Origin: Phycisphaerae bacterium
GTDB lineage: Bacteria > Planctomycetota > Phycisphaerae > SM23-33
Length of the DNA stretch: 9,534 nt
Direction: 5' to 3'
Assembly: GCA_022866005.1 (NCBI GenBank)
Contig: JALHTV010000274.1
Location: forward strand, 1 to 9,534
The translations under genes were made by a program, and so were the position numbers. Below, one piece after another: positions 1-4,634 of the stretch (the stretch's first letter is position 1; each line of letters opens with the position of its first letter). The notes under the pieces were generated by a model. It saw only the letters and a list, made by a program, of their open reading frames with translations. It searched no databases and was not told the DNA's origin.

Positions 1-207
1 CCCTCCGCCGCGCCCGGGGCCTCAACAATCCCCGCCACAGTCCAAAGCGTCACCTACCTCGGTGAGGTCCGCCAGTACACCTGCCGACTGGCGAGCGGCG
101 AGAGCTGGCGCGTCACCGTCCTGGCCGGCCGCGACCCGGCCTTCGCTCCCGGCACCCGTGTGCAACTGACCATCGCCCCCGCCGACGTGGCTGTGATCGG
201 GGATTGA
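1..207 (+). CDS. ABC transporter ATP-binding protein, C-terminal TOBE end (partial)
   Basis: Frame 1 is open from the window edge to TGA at 205-207, giving the last 68 residues of a protein whose start lies outside the window. The stretch from about residue 14 has the pattern of a TOBE_2 domain: VTYLGEV, then an alternating strand with LASGESW, then PGTRVQLTIAPADVAVI at the end. In the PotA, FbpC and MalK type of ATPase this beta-barrel follows the nucleotide-binding domain and takes part in substrate or regulatory sensing on the cytoplasmic side of an importer. No Walker motif is visible because that part is off-window, so the substrate (polyamine, iron, sugar, thiamine) cannot be told. The gene converges on the minus-strand gene ending at 247. 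The family call rests on the domain pattern only. Confidence 0.65.
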   Translation, partial: PSAAPGASTIPATVQSVTYLGEVRQYTCRLASGESWRVTVLAGRDPAFAPGTRVQLTIAPADVAVIGD

Positions 208-240
208 GAGATACGATCTCCCGTCGTTGGGGAGTACGAC
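208..240. other. overlapping short inverted repeats between convergent genes
   Basis: Three mutually exclusive short hairpins sit in the 39-bp gap between two convergent genes: GAGAT(208-212)/ATCTC(216-220) with loop ACG, CTCCC(218-222)/GGGAG(230-234), and GTCGT(223-227)/ACGAC(236-240). No T-tract follows on either strand, so this is at best a weak or factor-assisted bidirectional terminator. Confidence 0.25.
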
Positions 241-2040
241 AAGTCCTCAACCCTGAGGCGCCTTGGGGATATCGTGTTGCCCCGCCTCAAGCACGTATTG
301 AACAAAGCGTGTACCCATGGGCGACAACAACCATTGCTGATTTGCCAGGTAACCTTTCTGGTAGTAACGAAGCTGGGGGTCTTCAGCGCTGGCAAGGCCC
401 CAGGGGATCAGCTCGTGTGCCAGGGACAGGACCAGATTGGGGTCCGCATCTGCAACACTGTTGACGAGGTCCTGCGACTGGAATGCGTGCGATCCATCCT
501 GGAATGTACGCCGTCCTCTGAGTTGGTACATAGCACGTAGCACCTTCAGGGCGCCAATTGAAAGGGAGTCCAGACAACGCGAGAAGTGCTCACGCTCGGT
601 GTAGGTGAGCTTTTCCGCGTCACCTTTCTTGAGCAGTGAGTTCCCGAACAGATTCGCCGCGGCACGAAGCTTCTCGTCTTGTGAGGTGCTCAAAGCAGAC
701 CTGAAGAAGGACTTAGCCGAGTCCGCCAACTCATCCTCCCCAGCAGACGCGATATCCAATCTTTCCTCAATCCCATTGATCCTTGTCCTCAGGTAGTCAA
801 CCGCCTTGGCGAGCGCCTTCTGGGTGGACCGTGGAATGTACTCTTGCATGTACGTAGCCAGAATGCCTCCGATGCCGGGGATACCTGCAACAAGAGCTGT
901 GACAGTAGCCAAGACATGGTCACCCGTTGACTTCTTGAATATCTGATGTTCCGCATTCTCGCCCATATCCAGATCCTGCTCAGCTATTCCTACCCCTTAC
1001 CGCCTGCCCCAGGCGGCGGAGGAATTCGGCTTCGTCGATGATCTGGACGCCGAGTTTGGCGGCCTTGTCGGCCTTGGAGCCGGGTTCGGCGCCCACGACC
1101 ACAAAGCTCGTCTTCTTAGAGACACTGGAGACGACGTGCCCTCCGGCCACCTCTATCGCTTCTTCGGCTTCCTTTCGTGTGAAATGTTCCAACACTCCTG
1201 TCACGACAATCGATTTACCTGAAAGCATCCCCTTCCTCACACCCTCCCGTCTCTTAGAACGCATTTCGACACCGAGGTCCTGCAGCTCCTTAATTGTTTG
1301 TCGTCCAGCACTACTATGCAGGAACCCGTATAGGCTCTCCCCAATGACGCTGGGCTTTCCTCCCATTATTACCTCGTTGATCTGATCTATTGAAGCTTTA
1401 CGCAAATCGTTAAGGTTAGGAAAGGCCCTAATGATGGCCTCTCGATGTGCACCTGTGATCCCCTTTATGTCCTTCGCTTTCAATGAATTCACAAGTGAAG
1501 GCACGTCCTTAGCCTTAGGCCCCTTGGCTGCCAGGGCTCTATGTACTCTCTCTGCCACCACGCTCCTCTTGCTGAGAGAAATCCTAATGTCTTCCTTGCG
1601 TGCCTTCATTAGCTCACGCATCGAGTCAAAGTGCGATGCCAGGATCTCAGCAACCGTCCCACCGACATTCGGAATCCCAAGCCCTGCTATCACCCGAGCT
1701 AGACCACGGTCTTTACTGGCTGCAATCGCCTTGAGTAGATTGTCGGCGATCTTGCTTGTGTGGAACTTGCTGTAGACCTTCTGGGCAGTCTTCGCGTCAA
1801 TCCCGGCCGTGGACATCAATTCCTGCACATCTGCATCTGCGATGGCATAGATGTCAGGGAAACACATCGCCAGAATTCTTGAGACCGTCTTGGACAGTTT
1901 GCGTCCCCCTTTGCCTCTCAATTGCTCCTCCAAATGCTTATCTCTCTCCCCCTTCAGTCTGCCGTCGAGTTCCATCCTCAGTAGTCTCCCCTTGGTCAAA
2001 CGGTAAAGGTCACCAAAACTGCTCACCAATCCTGCACTCA
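241..2040. other. low-GC block covering a hypothetical gene and the 3' half of ligA
   Basis: Hand counts per 60-base row show a compositional island. Rows 241-960 average about 56% GC, 961-1140 about 62%, and 1141-2040 about 51% (463 of 900 bases). The three rows 2041-2220 are about 71% (128 of 180). The right edge is abrupt: row 1981-2040 has 29 of 60 and row 2041-2100 has 42 of 60. Codons in the low-GC part of ligA include AGA, AGG, TCA and AAA, which are rare in the 5' part. The left edge falls at the convergent gap after the ABC-ATPase gene. No terminal repeats, integrase or transposase were seen, so transfer or recombination is an inference from composition only. Confidence 0.6.
247..966 (-). 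CDS. hypothetical protein, N-terminal hydrophobic segment and possible C-terminal winged helix
   Basis: I cannot name this 239-aa family. The start ATG (complement of 964-966) is preceded on the minus strand by AGGA with a 7-nt spacer, and begins only 13 nt after the ligA stop, so it is probably cotranscribed with ligA. Residues 17-40 form a hydrophobic, glycine-rich segment (around LVAGIPGIGGIL) that could be one membrane helix. Residues 48-115 look mainly alpha-helical and charged. Residues 137-150 (ALKVLRAMYQL) and 164-228 have a winged-helix-like pattern, ending in WLLSPMGTRFVQYV, which resembles the LTxxGxxF wing end of small wHTH domains. GC is about 56%, well below the flanking genes, and the gene lies in the same low-GC block as the ligA 3' half. 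It resembles, from memory only, uncharacterised accessory-region proteins with a hydrophobic N-terminus and a helical body. A transport, toxin or defence role is not supported by any motif I can see. Confidence 0.7.
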   Translation of the reverse strand: MGENAEHQIFKKSTGDHVLATVTALVAGIPGIGGILATYMQEYIPRSTQKALAKAVDYLRTRINGIEERLDIASAGEDELADSAKSFFRSALSTSQDEKLRAAANLFGNSLLKKGDAEKLTYTEREHFSRCLDSLSIGALKVLRAMYQLRGRRTFQDGSHAFQSQDLVNSVADADPNLVLSLAHELIPWGLASAEDPQLRYYQKGYLANQQWLLSPMGTRFVQYVLEAGQHDIPKAPQG

Positions 2041-3424
2041 CGAGTCGGTCGACTTGGGCCGGGCCCAGGTTGCGGATGTCCATCTGATCGCGCCCGGCGA
2101 AGAACTCCAGGCGGTGGCGGATCTGGGCGGGGCACTCGGGGTTGATGCACCGCACGGCCACGCTGCCTTCATCGCGGGCGACGGTGCCGCGGCAGACGGG
2201 GCACTTGGGCGGAGGCTTGAGGACTTTCAGGCCGCGAGGGCGGCGGGCGTGGACCACCTGGACGACCTGGGGGATGATCTCCCCGGCCTTTTCCACCAGC
2301 ACGGTGTCGCCGACGCGGACGTCGAGGCGCTGGACCTGGTCGAAGTTGTGCAGGCTGGCGCTGGAGACGGTCGTCCCGCCCAGTTGCACCGGCTGGAAGT
2401 GCGCGGTGGGCGTGATCGTGCCCAGGCGCCCCACCTGGAAGTCCACTTCGGTCAGCACCGTTTCGGCCTGCTGCGATTCGTACTTATACGCGATACACCA
2501 GCGCGGGTACTTGCTGGTGGCCCCGAGCTGCTCGCGGAGGGCCAGCTCATCGACCTTGATGACGCAGCCGTCGGTCTCGTAGTCGGCGTCGGTGCGGCGC
2601 TCCAGCCAGTCTTGGATGACGGCTTGGACCTCCTCCAGGCCGGGGCAGACCCGCGCGTGAGGTGAGGCGGGGATGCCCCAGGTGCCCAGCAGCTTCATCA
2701 GCTCGCTTGCCCGCTTGGCCGGGGCCGGCGACACGACGCCGAAGCCGTGTGCCATGAAGGCCAAGTGGCGTTCGGCGACGACCTTGGGGTCGAGCTGCTT
2801 GAGCGTGCCGGCGGCCCCGTTGCGGGGTTTGGCGAAGGTCTCTTCGCCCCGTTCGGCGCGGGCGGCGTTGAAGGCGGCGAAGGCCTTTCGGGGCCAGTAG
2901 ACCTCCCCGCGGACCTCCAGCTCCGCCGGGTGGTCCTGCCCCCTCAAGGCCAGGGGGATCGAGCGGATGGTGCGGGCGTTGGCGGTGATGTCGTCGCCGG
3001 TGTGCCCGTCACCGCGGGTGGCGGCCTGGACCAGTCGCCCGTCGCGGTAGCGCAGCGCCACGGCCACCCCGTCGATCTTGGGATCGACCAGGTAGTGGAA
3101 GGCCCGCCCGCCCAGGGCCTTGACGACGCGCTGGTGGAACTCTCCGAGTTGCTCGGGGCTGTAGGTGTTGTCGATGCTGAGCATGGCCGGGGAGTGCGTG
3201 AGCTTCTGGAAGCCCTCCAGGGGCTGCCCGCCCACGCGCTGGGTGGGCGAATCGGGGGTGACCAGTTGGGGGTGGCGGGTCTCCAGGTCGCGCAACTCGT
3301 CCATGAGCGCATCGTACTGGCGGTCGGAGACCTCCGGGGCGGCCTGGACGTAGTAGAGCCAATCGTGGTGGCGGATCTGGCGGCGAAGCTCCTCGATGCG
3401 ATGTCGGTCGCTCTTTGGGGTCAT
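980..3424 (-). CDS. ligA: NAD-dependent DNA ligase LigA with expanded HhH region
   Basis: LigA seals 5'-phosphate/3'-OH nicks in duplex DNA using NAD+, in replication and repair. The domains appear in the usual order. The Ia region has YYVQ and PEVSDRQYD (24-37). The adenylation domain has the KIDG motif with nucleotidyl Lys116, then RGDG (137-140), Glu174 in VRGEVYW, Lys290 and Lys314, matching E. coli numbering within one residue. The OB fold carries GRLGTITPTA (332-341). The zinc finger uses Cys408, Cys411, Cys426 and Cys431. An HhH region spans about 447-725 and a BRCT domain 733-810. Length is 814 aa against about 670 in typical LigA; nearly all the excess, some 140 residues, lies between zinc finger and BRCT. 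All catalytic residues are intact, so it should be active. The start ATG has GGAG 6 nt upstream. GC drops from about 71% to about 51% at residue 461. The gene diverges from the CheY-like gene and is followed closely by a hypothetical gene. Confidence 0.95.
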   Translation of the reverse strand: MTPKSDRHRIEELRRQIRHHDWLYYVQAAPEVSDRQYDALMDELRDLETRHPQLVTPDSPTQRVGGQPLEGFQKLTHSPAMLSIDNTYSPEQLGEFHQRVVKALGGRAFHYLVDPKIDGVAVALRYRDGRLVQAATRGDGHTGDDITANARTIRSIPLALRGQDHPAELEVRGEVYWPRKAFAAFNAARAERGEETFAKPRNGAAGTLKQLDPKVVAERHLAFMAHGFGVVSPAPAKRASELMKLLGTWGIPASPHARVCPGLEEVQAVIQDWLERRTDADYETDGCVIKVDELALREQLGATSKYPRWCIAYKYESQQAETVLTEVDFQVGRLGTITPTAHFQPVQLGGTTVSSASLHNFDQVQRLDVRVGDTVLVEKAGEIIPQVVQVVHARRPRGLKVLKPPPKCPVCRGTVARDEGSVAVRCINPECPAQIRHRLEFFAGRDQMDIRNLGPAQVDRLVSAGLVSSFGDLYRLTKGRLLRMELDGRLKGERDKHLEEQLRGKGGRKLSKTVSRILAMCFPDIYAIADADVQELMSTAGIDAKTAQKVYSKFHTSKIADNLLKAIAASKDRGLARVIAGLGIPNVGGTVAEILASHFDSMRELMKARKEDIRISLSKRSVVAERVHRALAAKGPKAKDVPSLVNSLKAKDIKGITGAHREAIIRAFPNLNDLRKASIDQINEVIMGGKPSVIGESLYGFLHSSAGRQTIKELQDLGVEMRSKRREGVRKGMLSGKSIVVTGVLEHFTRKEAEEAIEVAGGHVVSSVSKKTSFVVVGAEPGSKADKAAKLGVQIIDEAEFLRRLGQAVRGRNS

Positions 3425-3449
3425 GAGCGGCTCCGGCCCGCCATTAGCC

Positions 3450-3479
3450 TTGACAGGGCTTGGGGGCTAAGCATAGCAT
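3450..3479 (+). promoter_or_regulatory. sigma70-type promoter for the CheY-like gene
   Basis: A perfect -35 box TTGACA (3450-3455) is followed after 18 nt by TAGCAT (3474-3479), 4 of 6 matches to TATAAT. The transcript would start near 3486 and give a leader of about 50 nt before the ATG at 3537. It lies in the 112-bp divergent gap with ligA. No second box of equal quality is visible for ligA on the minus strand. Confidence 0.5.
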
Positions 3480-3536
3480 GGCAGGGTCGGGTTTTCACCT
3501 GCACTCAAGGGCTGCTTGTATCGGAGGACACCGACG

Positions 3537-3920
3537 ATGACTGCCGAACAGGCCCCCAAAAAGGTGCTGCTGGTCGATGACGACCGGGACACCCTGACGG
3601 CGATCCAGATCGCCCTGTCGGACCTGGGGGTAAACATCCTGACGGCTTCGGACGGCAACGAGGCCGTTGCCCAGGCGGACGCCCACCATCCCGACCTGGT
3701 CGTGCTGGACATGATGCTGCCCAAGCGGAGCGGCTTTCTGGTGATGGAGAAGCTCAAGCGAGGCAAGAAGCGCGGGGAGCCGCCGCGGATCATCATGATC
3801 ACCGGCAACCTGGGGGTGCGGCACCGGGCCTACGCCGAGAGCCTGGGGGTGGACCTCTACCTCCACAAGCCCGTCAGGATGGACAGGCTCGTGGGGGCCA
3901 TCAAAGAGCTGCTGGCCTAG
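3537..3920 (+). CDS. single-domain CheY-like response regulator
   Basis: This 127-aa protein is a bare receiver (REC) domain. It would take a phosphoryl group from a histidine kinase or phosphotransfer protein and act by protein contact in the cytoplasm. Visible residues are the acidic pocket Asp14-Asp15-Asp16 in LLVDDD, phosphoacceptor Asp58 in VVLDMMLP, Thr89 in MITGN, and Lys111 in LHKPV, all in standard positions. The start is ATG 3537, because GGAGG at 3523-3527 lies 9 nt upstream; an in-frame TTG at 3516 is less likely since that Shine-Dalgarno would then be inside the gene. There is no output domain and no kinase next to it; the nearest kinase, at 7294, has its own paired regulator. 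It could serve a phosphorelay, chemotaxis-like or polarity function, which the sequence cannot decide. It diverges from ligA and precedes rpsO, which has its own promoter. Confidence 0.88.
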   Translation: MTAEQAPKKVLLVDDDRDTLTAIQIALSDLGVNILTASDGNEAVAQADAHHPDLVVLDMMLPKRSGFLVMEKLKRGKKRGEPPRIIMITGNLGVRHRAYAESLGVDLYLHKPVRMDRLVGAIKELLA

Positions 3921-3955
3921 GGTCTGCTGCGGCGGGCGGGGAGGGTGAAATGCGC

Positions 3956-3984
3956 TTGCACTTTCCCTGGTCTGGGGCTACAGT
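3956..3984 (+). promoter_or_regulatory. sigma70-type promoter for rpsO(-pnp)
   Basis: TTGCAC (3956-3961, 5 of 6 to TTGACA in order of position except the A/C swap) is separated by exactly 17 nt from TACAGT (3979-3984, 4 of 6 to TATAAT). The predicted start is near 3991, giving a leader of about 85 nt before the rpsO start. It begins 36 nt after the stop of the CheY-like gene, which suggests independent transcription of the ribosomal-protein unit. Confidence 0.5.
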
Positions 3985-4002
3985 GTTAGCCGAAGAGAAC
4001 GA

Positions 4003-4092
4003 ATGACAGTAAGGGACGAAGGTAGCTCGCCGTTGGTAGGAAGCTTGACGATGCGGCGGGCAGGTACGTGCGGTACTGAGTATAGCGGCTGA
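4003..4092 (+). CDS. possible 29-codon upstream ORF overlapping the rpsO start
   Basis: ATG at 4003 opens a 29-codon frame (starting MTVRDEGSS, ending GTEYSG) that stops at TGA 4090-4092, 17 nt past the first base of the proposed rpsO start and in a different frame. A second in-frame ATG lies at 4051. The ribosome-binding site is weak (GAAGAG around 3991-3996). The product resembles nothing I know. It could be a leader peptide whose translation affects folding of the leader and access to the rpsO start, or a chance frame in a short high-GC leader. The coding call is weak. Confidence 0.2.
   Translation: MTVRDEGSSPLVGSLTMRRAGTCGTEYSG
4025..4078 (+). promoter_or_regulatory. structured rpsO leader, candidate S15 autoregulatory element
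   Basis: Two adjacent stems can form just before the gene. The first pairs 4025-4033 (GCTCGCCGT) with 4053-4061 (GCGGCGGGC): nine pairs including two G-U, with a 19-nt loop. The second pairs CAG 4061-4063 and TAC 4065-4067 with GTA 4073-4075 and CTG 4076-4078, with one bulged G and loop GTGCG. The second stem contains both the AGG ribosome-binding bases and the proposed CTG start. The two stems share base 4061, so they may compete. S15 represses its own translation by binding its mRNA leader in several bacteria, with unrelated structures; that this leader does so is inference. Confidence 0.4.
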
Positions 4093-4345
4093 GCTGAAGA
4101 GGAAGATCGTCGAGGAGAACCGGCGGCACCAGGCCGACACGGGGTCCGCCGAGGTCCAGATCGCCCTGCTGACGGCGCGGGTCAACCACCTGACCGAGCA
4201 CCTCAAGACGCACACCAAGGACCACGCCTCCCGCCGAGGGTTGCTCATGATGGTCGGTAAGCGCGGCAGCCTGCTGAAGTACCTGTCCCACACCGCCCCC
4301 GAACGATACCGGCAGATTATCGCGAATTTGGGGTTGCGCAAGTAG
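4076..4345 (+). CDS. rpsO: 30S ribosomal protein S15 with probable CTG start
   Basis: S15 binds the central domain of 16S rRNA early in 30S assembly and later bridges to the 50S subunit. The translated frame shows the family signature throughout: AELKRKIVEENRRH, DTGSAEVQIALLT, HLKTHTKDHASRRGLL, then KRGSLLKYL and the C-terminal LGLRK. The stop is TAG 4343-4345. No ATG, GTG or TTG exists in frame between the upstream in-frame stop (TGA 4046-4048) and the conserved N-terminus. CTG at 4076 gives MSIAAELK and 89 residues, exactly the length of E. coli S15, so CTG is the best start; ATA at 4082 is less likely. AGGT (4062-4065) lies 10 nt upstream. Starting at the first internal ATG (4249) would remove most of the rRNA-binding fold. 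It precedes pnp, the classic neighbour. A sequencing error changing ATG to CTG is the main alternative. Confidence 0.93.
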   Translation: MSIAAELKRKIVEENRRHQADTGSAEVQIALLTARVNHLTEHLKTHTKDHASRRGLLMMVGKRGSLLKYLSHTAPERYRQIIANLGLRK

Positions 4346-4634
4346 TCGCCGGGTCGAGTCACCCCTTATTGACCTTCGCGTTGCCCATGCAGCCCGCCCA
4401 GGGCAGGGTGTAGCTTGGAGTGTCGTGAGGTACGACAGGGCTCGACGGCTGCGGCGGTTCGCTCGGCAGGTCAAGCGGCCGCGCGGTGTGCGCCGCCGGG
4501 ACTTCCCAAGTTGGGTGTTTGAGCAGTAGCGCGGCGCGCCGGGTGGCGCGTCGCGTGGCCATCGCATGCGGACCAGTGGCCGACGGCCCAGAGGAAAAAG
4601 GCTGCGGGTGCAGCCGGTAAGGTAGGAACTCACG
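4346..4634 (+). promoter_or_regulatory. hairpin-rich rpsO-pnp spacer, probable pnp leader
   Basis: No coding frame is supported in these 289 bp. Several inverted repeats are visible: TGTCGT(4421-4426)/ACGACA(4432-4437) with loop GAGGT; an eight-pair stem GGCGCGCC(4533-4540)/GGCGCGTC(4545-4552) with loop GGGT; and GGCTGC(4600-4605)/GCAGCC(4610-4615), also with loop GGGT, ending just before the pnp ribosome-binding site. AGGA (4624-4627) lies 7 nt before the ATG. None is followed by a T-tract, so they look like processing or regulatory structures rather than terminators. In E. coli an RNase III-cleaved leader hairpin mediates PNPase autocontrol; a similar role here is inference. I see no convincing separate promoter. 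Confidence 0.45.

Noticed and set aside
241..2040. Low-GC block as a mobile element or defence island
   Set aside because: No integrase, transposase, terminal inverted repeats, tRNA or recognisable defence domain is present. Only composition supports foreign origin.
3470..3498. Minus-strand TATGCT (3470-3475) as a ligA -10 box
   Set aside because: The box itself is fair, but no acceptable -35 is found at 15-18 nt spacing, so no ligA promoter is annotated. It remains possible that it overlaps the divergent promoter.
2054..3580. Plus-strand frames opposite the 5' half of ligA
   Set aside because: These are antisense to intact LigA catalytic domains, have A/G/V-rich low-complexity translation and no ribosome-binding logic.
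4351..4370. GGGT-CGAGTC-ACCC then CTTATT as an rpsO terminator
   Set aside because: There are only four pairs and no T-run. It is too weak to call, and rpsO and pnp are usually at least partly cotranscribed.
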